From: Myxococcales bacterium UBA1238
GTDB taxonomy: Bacteria > Myxococcota_A > Bradymonadia > UBA7976 > UBA1532
Direction: 5' to 3'
Assembly (NCBI GenBank): GCA_002309015.1
Contig: DBWM01000050.1
Location: forward strand, 1-53,388
DNA length: 53,388 bases
The notes beneath the pieces were generated by a model. The model worked only from the letters and a program-made list of their open reading frames with translations. It did no database searches and was not told the origin of the DNA. Position numbers and translations under genes: made by a program. Below, one piece after another: positions 32,111-40,975 of this stretch (position 1 is the stretch's first letter; each line of letters begins with the position of its first letter).

Positions 32111-33141
32111 TGTTCCAGATTGAGATCGTAAGCGGCCAAACCGATCAGCCGAATGGGTTCATCGAACAGGAATTCTTTGAGTAAAATTGACGTAAGTTTT
32201 GAATATTCTTCAGGATTTTTTGGATTGACGGGAAGCGCCATCTGGCGGCTGTGCAGCTGGAAATGGCTCGTCTTTAACTTGATGCGCAATCCGCCTGCCT
32301 GAGCGTGAGCCCGCTGAAGGCGTTGGTGCAACTCTTCGCAAAGGGGTAAAAGCGCTTCAAATACCGCAGGATAGCCCTCGATGTCGCTCCAAAGGGTGCG
32401 CTCCACGCCGATCGATTTGGCTTCGCGTTCGGTGATCACTTCCCGGGGGTCGCAGTTATGGGCGAACGCGTAGAACTGAAATCCGGATTGCCCAAAGATT
32501 TTAGAGAGATAGGTGGGAGAACGCCGGGTTAAATCGCCGATTTGCCGGATGCCCAGCGATTCGAGTTTTGCTGCCGTTTTTGGACCTGCGCCCCAGAGGC
32601 GCTGAATGGGTAAAGGCGCGATAAAATCGACCGCTTCGGAGGGCGGAACGATGGTCAGGCCGTCGGGTTTTTGGTGATCGCTGGCCAGTTTGGCCACCAG
32701 TTTGGTATTGCCCATTCCCACGGAGACTGTTAATCCTGTCTCCTGAAAAACTTTGCGCTTAATGGCTTGTCCCAAAAGCCGGGGGCCCGGAAATAAACCG
32801 ATGGCGTCCGATAAATCGAGAAAGGCCTCGTCGCAGCTGAGCGGTTCTATGCAAGCCGTAAACTCCGAGAAAATCTGCATAATTTGATGCGAGACCTGCA
32901 AATAACGCTCCATGCGGGGCGGAATGACGACAGCCTGAGGGCATAATCGCAAGGCGGTGGTCATCGGCATCGCGCTGTGAACGTGAAACTTTCGGGCGAG
33001 ATAATTCGCCGTACAAACCACCGATCTCGGGCCTGGGTGGCCAATGATTAAGGGAACACGCGAAAGTCGAGGATCGTCGCGCATTTCGACCGAGGCAAAA
33101 AAGGCGTCCATATCGGCATGTGCAATGATTCTGCTCCACAT
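32059..33141 (-). CDS. dinB: DNA polymerase IV (Y-family)
   Basis: A 360-residue translesion polymerase. Motifs: HADMDAFFASVEM (metal Asp in DMDAF), TANYLARKFHVHSAMP, SCDEAFLDLS (catalytic DE), SVGMGNTKLVAKLASDHQKPDG, and the helix-hairpin-helix LPIQRLWGAGPKTAAKLESLGI. The little-finger domain (about 250-345) is present. Most homologues read SxDEAY/F; here it is SCDEAF. No beta-clamp motif is obvious at the C-terminus (HSESWILQ), which is somewhat short. It overlaps cysC (52 bases) tail to tail. No LexA box was recognised in the 46 bases upstream. Confidence 0.95.
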   Translation of the reverse strand: MWSRIIAHADMDAFFASVEMRDDPRLSRVPLIIGHPGPRSVVCTANYLARKFHVHSAMPMTTALRLCPQAVVIPPRMERYLQVSHQIMQIFSEFTACIEPLSCDEAFLDLSDAIGLFPGPRLLGQAIKRKVFQETGLTVSVGMGNTKLVAKLASDHQKPDGLTIVPPSEAVDFIAPLPIQRLWGAGPKTAAKLESLGIRQIGDLTRRSPTYLSKIFGQSGFQFYAFAHNCDPREVITEREAKSIGVERTLWSDIEGYPAVFEALLPLCEELHQRLQRAHAQAGGLRIKLKTSHFQLHSRQMALPVNPKNPEEYSKLTSILLKEFLFDEPIRLIGLAAYDLNLEHHPRQLPLPHSESWILQ

Positions 33142-33187
33142 AATTTCAGTATAAATATGGATAGCCGCTTTTTAAAGAGATATTTGC

Positions 33188-33703
33188 ATGAATGAAATTT
33201 TTTTATGGGGCAAAGGCCGTTTCATCCGCGCGATCGTCTGGGCATGCGCCGTTTATGCCGCTTCTTGCAGCCCGGATCTCGAAAAGACCTGCAAGAGCGA
33301 TCAGGAATGCAGCGAGGATTACGTTTGCAGATCCTCTTATTGCATTCCCAAAGAGGCCGATGAAACGTTCGATGCCGCCAATGCGCCTTCGATTGAGCGC
33401 GATTGGTGTGCGCCTGAAGGTAAAAAGCCAGATCTTTCTTCTGAAGGCCTTTGCAAAGCAGATTTACAACCGTTGGCTTGTCGCGACCGTCCGATGGGCC
33501 GATGTGTTAAAAATTGTCATAAAGCGCTTTGCAATCGACCTTTATGTGGAGCCGGCATTGATGATCTGAAAGAGGATTTTTCATCGTTCGATTATTGCAA
33601 TGAAGGTCAGATGCCACTTTTTTGTAATGGCACTGTAGAAAAATGTATTGCCGAAAATCAATGTGACGTCTCCGCATCCTGGGAATGCAGGCACGCTGAT
33701 TAA
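33188..33703 (+). CDS. Small Cys-rich lipoprotein
   Basis: A 171-residue lipoprotein. Signal peptide ends YAASC (Cys27), then SPDLEKTCKSDQECSEDYVC, the C-x(4)-D-x-x-C-x5-C type motif also seen at the start of the 12967-13590 protein (ECETNDDCDDGYEC). The remainder has clusters CVKNCHKALCNRPLCG and CNEGQMPLFC...KCIAENQC. It starts 46 bases from dinB on the opposite strand and 17 bases before the next gene, which it probably heads. No catalytic motif. Function unknown. Confidence 0.72.
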   Translation: MNEIFLWGKGRFIRAIVWACAVYAASCSPDLEKTCKSDQECSEDYVCRSSYCIPKEADETFDAANAPSIERDWCAPEGKKPDLSSEGLCKADLQPLACRDRPMGRCVKNCHKALCNRPLCGAGIDDLKEDFSSFDYCNEGQMPLFCNGTVEKCIAENQCDVSASWECRHAD

Positions 33704-33719
33704 AGGAATAACAGAAGAA

Positions 33720-34235
33720 ATGGGTGAGAAAAAAAGCTGGAGAGAAATTGATAGAGAGCGCGATCACAGCAGTTACCGGCAAGAATCGCGTCCGTCGGGG
33801 CGAGCACCGCGCATAGAAACCGCAACGGCCGAATATAAGCGCCAATTGGATGCTTTTTTTGATCGAGGAGTCATTCCTGACTCTTTAAAGGGCAAGCTTC
33901 CGGCCAAAGCGGAAGGGGAGTCTCCTTCAGAGAGAACCCAATTATTGAGAGCGGTACGGGAAGCCGAGAGTGGAAAGCCTTTGGTCACGGCGCTCGATAA
34001 ATTAAAAGAAAAGGGTCCATTACCGGAAGATCCCGAAATCCTTTTAAGAGCGCTGGAACATCCGAAGGACAGCTTTTTACTCGATGTGCTCGACGTATTG
34101 GAAAAGATGGTCAGCGAAGGCAAACGGTTGCCCAAAAAGAATCTGTTGATTCAAAAGCTGAAAGGACTTGAATTCAGCTCGTTCGATCCGCGGGTCCAGA
34201 CGCGCGCTCCAGCGCTCGCATCGAAGCTTTCTTAA
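33720..34235 (+). CDS. Conserved hypothetical cytoplasmic protein
   Basis: A 171-residue soluble protein beginning MGEKKSWREIDRERDHSSYRQ. KxWREIDxxRD is a start I associate with uncharacterised deltaproteobacterial proteins. The body is charged and helical (TAEYKRQLDAFFDRG, PEILLRALEHPKDSFLLDVLDVLEKMV), no Cys, no signal peptide or membrane segment, predicted pI near neutral. AAAGGA lies 12 bases before ATG 33720, in the gap after the lipoprotein. It is unrelated in sequence to that lipoprotein, so a shared role is not shown. No family function can be assigned. Confidence 0.65.
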   Translation: MGEKKSWREIDRERDHSSYRQESRPSGRAPRIETATAEYKRQLDAFFDRGVIPDSLKGKLPAKAEGESPSERTQLLRAVREAESGKPLVTALDKLKEKGPLPEDPEILLRALEHPKDSFLLDVLDVLEKMVSEGKRLPKKNLLIQKLKGLEFSSFDPRVQTRAPALASKLS

Positions 34236-34308
34236 ATCGCAACGATTAAAAATTGAATGGAAGTGATTGATCTTTTGAACGATTGATGAAAGTGTTTGGT
34301 CCAGTTGA

Positions 34309-36156
34309 CTAAAACAGCGATAGATTGAACCAAACGGATGATTCGTTTTGAAAGAAAAGTCCTGAAAGTTTTATAGTCAGGCAACCGCAGGATTGGAAGA
34401 GAACTTCGCCTTCAAAGCCCCATTCTTCACCGTTAAGCAAGAGTTGTCGGTATTTGAATCTCCAGGGGTTAATGCGAACCTCAGCTGCTGCATCGATCAA
34501 GGTGTGTGTAAAAGGTTCATCGAACGTTTGATGGGCAGATAAAAAATGAAGGTCAGGCTGATAGGTATAGAGCAGCACAGATTGATCGATTCGAGCCAGG
34601 GAACTGCTTAAGGTTAAAAAAGAAAAGGGATTCGTTTGGCCCTCAATCCTTTTTAAAGCGGATGAAAGATCGCCCGATAGAGAGAGATAGAAGGTCTGAA
34701 GGCGAAGAACTCCAAAGGGATCCATCTGATTCAAAACATCATGCAACCCAATGCGCAGATCCATCGATGAATCAGGCCAGGATAACACCTGCTGATGGAT
34801 GAGATTTTGTCCTAAATGGACTTTTGATTGTGAATCATCATCAGTTCCAAACGATCGATAAAAGATGGAATGCCATTGTAAGCTCATTCGGTGTGTCAGT
34901 TGACTCGTGATTGCGCGGGCAATGGCCATTTCTGTGTTGAGATCGCCCAATAATCGAATCTGATAATCATCGCTTACGATGGCATGCGCAAAGCCTTCGG
35001 GTTGTAAGTGAATGGGTCCCAGCCAATGAGAACTTTGATTGTGAAAAGCAAAATTTCCTTCCATGGATTGTTCATTTGCTTCATCGAGCTTTAAACGGAT
35101 TGCACCCGATTCATCTGTGAATAAAGGTCCCCATTGATTGTGACTCCAGATTTGCAATTGATCCTGCAGGAGCCATGAATCTTCAGAAAGATTTTGCCAA
35201 CTGTTGAACCGATTGATGATCGCGACGTTTGAAAGAGGCTGCCAATAGAGTACGGTGTTGCTGTGGGTTTCATTGCGCAACTGTTCGTTCAGTAACCGAT
35301 TCTGATGTTTCCATGCCTTTTGATCATTGGCGAATCCGCCCGTAAAAGAGAGCGATAACGGGGACGAGCCGAGATAAAAATGGCCGGAAACCGCTCTTTC
35401 CTGTGATGCCATTTTTCCAAAGATGCTTTGCTCTTTTTCAATGTCTTTGAGTTCGGTTGAAAGACTTGGACCTTTCATCCAACCAGGGCTTAAAATCAGA
35501 TCATGTGCAGAAGTGATCGGAATAAAGAAGGGCAGTTCGCCCCAGAAGCCAAGACCGGAATCATATCCCATCCGAGGAAAGCGGACTTCCCATGTACGAT
35601 CTAATGTTAAATGCCAATAGGGCAATATAAAAACGGGTACGTCCATCAGATAGAAAGCCGGCCATTTTAATAAAAGCTCATTGCTTTCCGAATCATACTC
35701 AGAAGATTCTGCTTTGAGCTTCCAATATTGAGATTGACATTGACAGCGGGAGTATTGAACCTGATTCAATTGCCATTGAGGCCGCTTTAAAGAGGAATGA
35801 CTCTGAAGTTGAGCCTGATTGGCCAGAAAGGACATCGATAAATTCTTGAATTCAATTTCTCTGAGTTGAAGTTTTTCTGATTGAATACAATAGGAAGCTT
35901 CTTTGGCGTGAATTGTGATTTGATCAAGCTTCAAGCTGGGTTGCTCGAGGCTCCATTCGCCTTTTGGACAATGTTCTGCGTTTAAAAAACGGGCTTTCAA
36001 AGACTTGAAATGGGATTCATTGTTTTCTAAAACACATTCTGATGCTGACCATTGCCCATTGGCATCATATTCGAGCGATTCCGCTGAAAAGGTCCAGATG
36101 GATTCAGCGAAAATCAGATGAAAAAAAAGGGCATAAGAAGCGAGCATTGCATTCAT
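34309..36156 (-). CDS. lptD: LptD-like LPS-assembly outer-membrane protein
   Basis: A protein of about 615 residues (ATG 36156; a TTG at 36171 or ATG 36147 are alternatives). The signal peptide (MLASYALFFHLIFAES) leads to an OstA-like beta-jellyroll (SLKLDQITIHAKEASYCIQ) and the diagnostic ALLPYW-type stretch YLMDVPVFILPYWHLTLDR, then GYDSGLGFWGELPFFIPIT and AHDLILSPGWM. The C-terminal two-thirds is beta-barrel-like with alternating hydrophobic residues and ends in an aromatic residue. LptD with LptE inserts LPS into the outer leaflet. It is somewhat shorter than the E. coli protein (784). It sits with glycosyltransferases in an AT-rich block, not with lptA/B/C, so it could be a divergent paralogue. 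Confidence 0.8.
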   Translation of the reverse strand: MNAMLASYALFFHLIFAESIWTFSAESLEYDANGQWSASECVLENNESHFKSLKARFLNAEHCPKGEWSLEQPSLKLDQITIHAKEASYCIQSEKLQLREIEFKNLSMSFLANQAQLQSHSSLKRPQWQLNQVQYSRCQCQSQYWKLKAESSEYDSESNELLLKWPAFYLMDVPVFILPYWHLTLDRTWEVRFPRMGYDSGLGFWGELPFFIPITSAHDLILSPGWMKGPSLSTELKDIEKEQSIFGKMASQERAVSGHFYLGSSPLSLSFTGGFANDQKAWKHQNRLLNEQLRNETHSNTVLYWQPLSNVAIINRFNSWQNLSEDSWLLQDQLQIWSHNQWGPLFTDESGAIRLKLDEANEQSMEGNFAFHNQSSHWLGPIHLQPEGFAHAIVSDDYQIRLLGDLNTEMAIARAITSQLTHRMSLQWHSIFYRSFGTDDDSQSKVHLGQNLIHQQVLSWPDSSMDLRIGLHDVLNQMDPFGVLRLQTFYLSLSGDLSSALKRIEGQTNPFSFLTLSSSLARIDQSVLLYTYQPDLHFLSAHQTFDEPFTHTLIDAAAEVRINPWRFKYRQLLLNGEEWGFEGEVLFQSCGCLTIKLSGLFFQNESSVWFNLSLF

Positions 36157-36174
36157 CAGGATGAGGAACAAACG

Positions 36175-37209
36175 ATGCTTTTCAGTCTCATCGTTCCTGT
36201 ATATAACACATCAAGATATTTGGCAAAATGCATTGAATCGATTGCTTCCCAATTGACCGGTGACAGCGAATTGATTTTGGTTGACGATGGTTCAACCGAT
36301 CAAAGCGGTCAAATCTGCGATGCGTATGCGAAAACAAATCCTTTTATTCATGTGATTCATCAAGAGAATGCAGGTGTATCTGCAGCAAGAAACCGGGGCA
36401 TCGATGCATCCGAAGGGGATTATTTATGGTTCATCGATTCCGACGATCAGATTGCGCGCAATGCTCTTTTTGATTTAAAGCAAGCCATTATCGCTCACGA
36501 TGCAGATCTTGTCTTTTTTGATTGGCAATGTTTTACAGAGGGTCATTTCTATGAGCAAACGCATTTTCAAATGCCGCATCGCTGTTTATTAACCGATAAG
36601 AAACGGTATATCTATCAGAAGCTGATTAAAGACTCATGCTATAACTCTGTATGCAGATTACTTCTGAAGCGAAGAATGGTTTCCGGGCTTTATTTTCAAA
36701 CCGATATTCATTCAGCTCCTGATTTTGTATATGCAATGGAAGTCTATGGGCGGATTCAAAATTTCTGTTATCTCAATCGTCCTTTGTATTGCTACTATAT
36801 CAATTCAGGAAGCTACACGCGCGTTTTTGAACTCAAAAAATACTCTGAATTCAAGCGGGTACGAAAATTGTTATGGGATCATATGTATGAATGGGGGTGT
36901 GATTCAGAGTTCGATAAAAGGCATTATGCGACGCGATGGATTTGTAATGCGATGACTCTGATAAAAGTGGCTCTGCTTGAAAGTGATTGGTCGATGCGTC
37001 ATGATTGTATTCAAAAGATAAGAAGCATTGTATTTGATGATGAGTTTCAACTGCAGCTGCATCGATGCGATATGCGTTGCCTGCCTCATTTTGAACAGCT
37101 TTTTGCCCGGGCGATTCTCAACCCTGTCTGTCTCAATGGATTTTTGTACCTGAGTCTGTTTGCCTGCAGATGCCAAAAGAAATGGAGGTCGATTCAATCA
37201 TGTTTTTAA
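36175..37209 (+). CDS. Family 2 glycosyltransferase (first of a pair)
   Basis: A 344-residue GT-A enzyme. Motifs: FSLIVPVYNTSRYLAKCIESI, ELILVDDGSTDQSG, AGVSAARNRGIDASEGDYLWFIDSDD (the acidic DSDD metal site). The C-terminal half is helical and typical of WcaA/EpsH-like capsule or LPS side-chain transferases. ATG 36175 follows GAGGA. The start lies only 19 bases from the oppositely oriented LptD start, so promoters for each must lie inside the other gene. It overlaps the second glycosyltransferase by 10 bases. The donor and acceptor are not predictable. Confidence 0.88.
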   Translation: MLFSLIVPVYNTSRYLAKCIESIASQLTGDSELILVDDGSTDQSGQICDAYAKTNPFIHVIHQENAGVSAARNRGIDASEGDYLWFIDSDDQIARNALFDLKQAIIAHDADLVFFDWQCFTEGHFYEQTHFQMPHRCLLTDKKRYIYQKLIKDSCYNSVCRLLLKRRMVSGLYFQTDIHSAPDFVYAMEVYGRIQNFCYLNRPLYCYYINSGSYTRVFELKKYSEFKRVRKLLWDHMYEWGCDSEFDKRHYATRWICNAMTLIKVALLESDWSMRHDCIQKIRSIVFDDEFQLQLHRCDMRCLPHFEQLFARAILNPVCLNGFLYLSLFACRCQKKWRSIQSCF

Positions 37210-38252
37210 GCATCATCATTCCATTTCATCATTGTGTTCAATACTTTAGAGCTTGTTTAGACTCCATTGTCAGTCAGCTGGATGAAGATTGCGAACTCAT
37301 TTTAGTAGGCGATGGTGCCGAGAAAGACTGTATTGATGCCGCTCAGGAATATGCGCATCGCTTCAAAAATATACATCTTTTTCTGCAAGAACACGCGGGT
37401 GTTTCCGCAGCTCGCAATCATGGCTTTAAAGAAGCCAAAGGTCGGTATGTATGGTTCATCGATTCCGATGACTGGATTGGGGAACACGCGATTTCTTCTT
37501 TAAAAACAGCGGCTTTGAATTCAGATGCGGATTTAATCTTCTTCGGTTTTTGCTATACAGGGGATCGCGTCGCTCCTTACTATGAGTCTCCCAATTTGTC
37601 TCCGAATCAGATTCTCACCGATAAAACGAATGACCTTTACATCCCGACTGCCGTGGATTTCTATTTTGTTTCTGTATGGAAGCAATGGCTTAAAAGGGAG
37701 AAAATTCAAGAGGTTGCCTTTGATGAATCGCTTCGCTTTGCGGAGGATTATCAGTTTTGTCTCCAATGCTATCAGAAAATTCAAACCTTCTATTATCTGA
37801 AAACAGACGAGATCATCTATTACTATCGGGTTCACCCCCAGAGCGCGGTTCACAACTTTACGCCCAAAATGTTTCATGATTTCAAGTCTGTCCGGCTTTT
37901 AAATGAGCATTGGATAGAGGAACTCGAGCTCGATGCCGAGGGGCTGAAACTGCGTTTCGCATTAAAATCACTTCAGCATTGCTGGGCTCTTGTGCGCCTC
38001 GCAGTTCACGATTACTCTTTTGCTCGTTATCGGGAACTGATTGATTTTATTCATGAAGTGGCTCACGACCCGTTCTTTTTAAGGATGCGGGAATGCGCGC
38101 GGGATCATTGGCAGACCGGGCTGGAAGGCATTTTTATTGCTTGTTCTTACTATCCTGCCACTTTAAATCTCTTTGCGCTCTGTTGTTGTCTGGGATGGTC
38201 GGCCAAGAAAACGCTTCGCGCGGTTTCGCGGGTTTTAAAGTTGAAGGAATAG
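37200..38252 (+). CDS. Family 2 glycosyltransferase (second of a pair)
   Basis: A 350-residue GT2 closely related in layout to the preceding gene: FLSIIIPFHHCVQYFRACLDSI, ELILVGDGAEKDC, AGVSAARNHGFKEAKGRYVWFIDSDDW. In the first motif the usual DDG is GDG (VGDGAEK), so the first Asp of the nucleotide-binding site is missing, while DSDD is intact. ATG 37200 follows GGAGG at 37184-37188. The 10-base overlap with the upstream gene implies coupling. Shared AGVSAARN and WFIDSDD cores suggest duplication. Probably adds sugars to an LPS or exopolysaccharide; not certain. Confidence 0.87.
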   Translation: MFLSIIIPFHHCVQYFRACLDSIVSQLDEDCELILVGDGAEKDCIDAAQEYAHRFKNIHLFLQEHAGVSAARNHGFKEAKGRYVWFIDSDDWIGEHAISSLKTAALNSDADLIFFGFCYTGDRVAPYYESPNLSPNQILTDKTNDLYIPTAVDFYFVSVWKQWLKREKIQEVAFDESLRFAEDYQFCLQCYQKIQTFYYLKTDEIIYYYRVHPQSAVHNFTPKMFHDFKSVRLLNEHWIEELELDAEGLKLRFALKSLQHCWALVRLAVHDYSFARYRELIDFIHEVAHDPFFLRMRECARDHWQTGLEGIFIACSYYPATLNLFALCCCLGWSAKKTLRAVSRVLKLKE

Positions 38253-38312
38253 GGATTGCACTTTTGAGCAGAGCTGCTTAATTTGCCACAACTTTTTGAT
38301 GGAGGTATGGCG

Positions 38313-38945
38313 ATGCGCCGTATTTTAGCTTTTCTCGCTTGCGCTTTGTTGGCTGGCCAGGCGATGGCTCAAAACACCGATGAAGAAAAGACGCTTTATG
38401 CTTTGGGTGTGAAGCTGAGCGAAATGGTGAGCATTTTTGAGCTGACGCCCGCTGAGCTCAACATTGTGGTCAACGGTCTGAAGGATGGCATTGATAAAAA
38501 AGCCAAGCCTGAATTGGCTGAATTTGATAAGAAAATCCAGGCGTTGGCCCAGTCACGGATTGCCAAAAAGTCAAAGGCGTACCTTGATGAAGCGGCGAAG
38601 CAGCCAGGCGCCCAGAAGACGGAATCTGGCTTGATTTATATTTCGTTGAAGGATGGAAACGGTGCACAGCCCACCGCGACCGATAAGGTGAAGGTGCATT
38701 ATCAGGGCACGCTGACCAACGGTGAAATTTTTGACAGTTCGTATCAAAGAGGGGAGCCGATCACTTTTGGACTCAACCAGGTGATCAAATGCTGGACCGA
38801 AGGCTTGCAGAAGATGAAGGTGGGCGGCAAAGCCAAGCTGGTTTGCCCGTCTGAGATCGCTTACGGTGACCGCGGCGCTCCGCCGAAGATTCTGCCCGGA
38901 TCCACCCTGGTGTTTGAAGTCGAGCTCCTGGGCATCGAGAAATAA
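38313..38945 (+). CDS. Periplasmic FKBP-type peptidyl-prolyl isomerase
   Basis: A 210-residue exported proline isomerase. Start ATG 38313 has GGAGG seven bases upstream and gives the signal peptide MRRILAFLACALLAGQAMA/Q. Residues about 25-100 form the helical FKBP N-terminal dimerisation region (YALGVKLSEMVSIFELTPAE). The C-terminal FKBP domain has VKVHYQGTLTNGEIFDSSYQRGEPITFGLNQVIKCW, KVGGKAKLVCPSEIAYGDRG and LVFEVELLGI. This is the FkpA/Mip arrangement: a periplasmic or outer-membrane-associated folding helper. It is convergent with the choice-of-anchor lipoprotein gene, separated by 20 bases. An intact active site (Y, F, D, W positions) is seen. Confidence 0.93.
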   Translation: MRRILAFLACALLAGQAMAQNTDEEKTLYALGVKLSEMVSIFELTPAELNIVVNGLKDGIDKKAKPELAEFDKKIQALAQSRIAKKSKAYLDEAAKQPGAQKTESGLIYISLKDGNGAQPTATDKVKVHYQGTLTNGEIFDSSYQRGEPITFGLNQVIKCWTEGLQKMKVGGKAKLVCPSEIAYGDRGAPPKILPGSTLVFEVELLGIEK

Positions 38946-38965
38946 CGCCTAACGCCTCAATTCTT

Positions 38966-40957
38966 TTAATATTCTGCCTCGCTCAGCATTTCGCCACGCT
39001 CTTCTATGGTGGGGCATCGCAAAGGATCCTCGCACCAATTGAGCCTGGCGACCCACCAAAGTTGCCGATTCTCTGTGAGCGGCTGATCGACAAATTCAGC
39101 CAACAAAGATCCTTTTATGAAGATGCGGACCGTCGCGTAACTGGTATGCGCGGTGCGCGGATCGGCGTTTTCGATGCCAAAGGTGGAGAAGGCGTTAAAA
39201 TACAATGCTCCGATATCGTAGTAATGGTCGGCTTCGGGGTTTGCCAGATTGATGTTTTCGGGGCCTGCGCCGTTTTTATCGTCGATATCGAGGGTTGGAT
39301 TGTCGGTCACATCGTTCAGAATGCCCCAGTCCGGAGTTTTGTTATTAAAATAACAATCCCACATATCGGCGTGAGCGCTCCACAGATCGCCCGCATTCTG
39401 GTGGCGCAAATGCAAATCCACATCGGTGCCGATCCTGTCGGTTTCATCGGGATCGTCGGGGGTGGACCAAACCAGCTGAACATGCAGATCTTTTTGCGGA
39501 ACAGCGTGAACCTCGATGGTCACCCGATCATAGGGCGAGCAGCTGACCTGACCTAAGTTATCGTAAACTTTGAGCTCCAGCTGATAATCTCCGGCCAGAT
39601 CGACGAAGAACAGGGCCCTGGATGTCGTTTCATCGTCGAGGGGACCACCATCGGCTGGGCGGCTTAAATCATCATAAGATTCAACAACCTGGCTCACACT
39701 GCCTTCGGGACGTGAGACGACCGTCCATACATAGCGGACCACTTGCCCGCCGGGATCGTACGAGGGACTGGCGTCGAGCGTGATGATGTCGAGCGGTGTA
39801 ACGTCAAATTGGGTTTGAGTGACCTTGGGAATGGGACAGGCATTTTGGGAACCTCGCCCAAAAAGCTCTATCCGATGCGGACTTGCGGGATCATTGCTGT
39901 CGATGGTGAGCCAGCCGCCATAGCTTTGTTCCGCAGCGGGTGCAAAGCCCAGCATAAAATCCCTGCTGGCTTCAGTCTCTGTCGCTGCAGGCAGCGTGGC
40001 AAGAGGACTGCCATCCTGGCTGACGGAATCGGAGAGAACAGAAAACACGCCATTGGGATCTGTGATGGAGAGCTTATAAATGTTGAGCGCTGCATTTCCG
40101 CAGCTGGAAATGCTCAATGCTTTTTGGTTGCTGGGCTCCGATGATGAGCTGATGAGTCCTAAACCAAAATCGATCTGGGCCGGGGCTCTTAAGCAAGGTG
40201 CAGCGCCATTTGAACGCAAATCGACCACCCTGACAGGCTGGAAGGCATCGTTGGAACGGATGAGCAATTCGCCTTGATCGCTGCCTAAAGTGAGCGGTGC
40301 ATATTGAATGATCACCTGCGTTTTTTGACCGGTTTCGAGAGAAACGTCTTCGAAGAACCCCGCATCGCTGGCTACAAGACTAAAATCGCTGCTGCCGTTG
40401 AGGGTGAGCGATTCAATGATCAGCGTAGATGCGCCGAGATTGGTTAAGGTGACCGTTTTTTGAGCGATTTCGCCGGCATTGACGGTTCCGAAATCGATGG
40501 AGGTCGGCGAGACAAACAGTTCTGCGCCCTGGCTTCGGGTGGTGACGGGCAGCTGCACATCGAGTGCTTCAGGGTCATTGGTTTTGAGATGCAGTACAGC
40601 GCTGTCATCACCTGAATCCAGAGGTGTATAACTAATTGAAAATAAAAGAGAATCCTTTTCCGGACTCAGAGTGTAGTGAGCCTCTAGAGGGCCTTGAACA
40701 TCATTAAATGCGGCTTGCAGCTTAAACTCCGCCTGGGTCGAGTGATCCTCAAGCTGAATTTGACTGAGCTTTAAGTCCACCCGGCCTAAATTGCGGATTC
40801 GAACCTGACGCGTTTCTGATTGTCCTGCCTGGAGTTGCGAGAAAATGAAGGCTTCCGGGTCTGCATAAAATGCAGCGCTCTTTTGAGCATTTTGGCCGTC
40901 ATCGCAGGCAGAGAGGAAGATAAGGAGGAGTGAGAAGAGGAGGGCAGTCGGGCGCAT
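38966..40957 (-). CDS. Choice-of-anchor / DUF2135-like lipoprotein (paralogue of the next gene)
   Basis: A 663-residue lipoprotein. Lipobox FLSAC (Cys18) then DDGQ. Three beta domains of the choice-of-anchor D/HYDIN type follow (VRIRNLGRVDLKLSQI, VSPTSIDFGTVNAGEIAQKTVTLTNLG, PAQIDFGLGLISSS). Next is a PKD-like domain (ITLDASPSYDPGGQVVRYVWTVVSRPEGSV) and a C-terminal YfaP/DUF2135-like domain (LVWSTPDDPDETDRIGTDVDLHLRH, DCYFNNKTPDWG, NPTLDIDDKNGAGPENINL) with acidic, probably Ca-binding loops. The gene is 18 bases downstream of a paralogue on the same strand. The two likely form an operon of surface or periplasmic adhesive/matrix proteins; role unknown. Confidence 0.82.
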   Translation of the reverse strand: MRPTALLFSLLLIFLSACDDGQNAQKSAAFYADPEAFIFSQLQAGQSETRQVRIRNLGRVDLKLSQIQLEDHSTQAEFKLQAAFNDVQGPLEAHYTLSPEKDSLLFSISYTPLDSGDDSAVLHLKTNDPEALDVQLPVTTRSQGAELFVSPTSIDFGTVNAGEIAQKTVTLTNLGASTLIIESLTLNGSSDFSLVASDAGFFEDVSLETGQKTQVIIQYAPLTLGSDQGELLIRSNDAFQPVRVVDLRSNGAAPCLRAPAQIDFGLGLISSSSEPSNQKALSISSCGNAALNIYKLSITDPNGVFSVLSDSVSQDGSPLATLPAATETEASRDFMLGFAPAAEQSYGGWLTIDSNDPASPHRIELFGRGSQNACPIPKVTQTQFDVTPLDIITLDASPSYDPGGQVVRYVWTVVSRPEGSVSQVVESYDDLSRPADGGPLDDETTSRALFFVDLAGDYQLELKVYDNLGQVSCSPYDRVTIEVHAVPQKDLHVQLVWSTPDDPDETDRIGTDVDLHLRHQNAGDLWSAHADMWDCYFNNKTPDWGILNDVTDNPTLDIDDKNGAGPENINLANPEADHYYDIGALYFNAFSTFGIENADPRTAHTSYATVRIFIKGSLLAEFVDQPLTENRQLWWVARLNWCEDPLRCPTIEERGEMLSEAEY

Positions 40958-40975
40958 GTTCCGCCTTAAGTTCGA

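Noticed and set aside
33142..33187. LexA box ahead of dinB
   Set aside because: No recognisable SOS operator was seen in the 46-base gap; a lineage-specific box cannot be excluded.
40795..40805. GGATTCGAACC, the complement of a tRNA T-loop (GGTTCGAATCC)
   Set aside because: It lies in the coding frame of the 38966-40957 lipoprotein (VRIRNLG) and the flanks cannot form a T-arm or acceptor stem.
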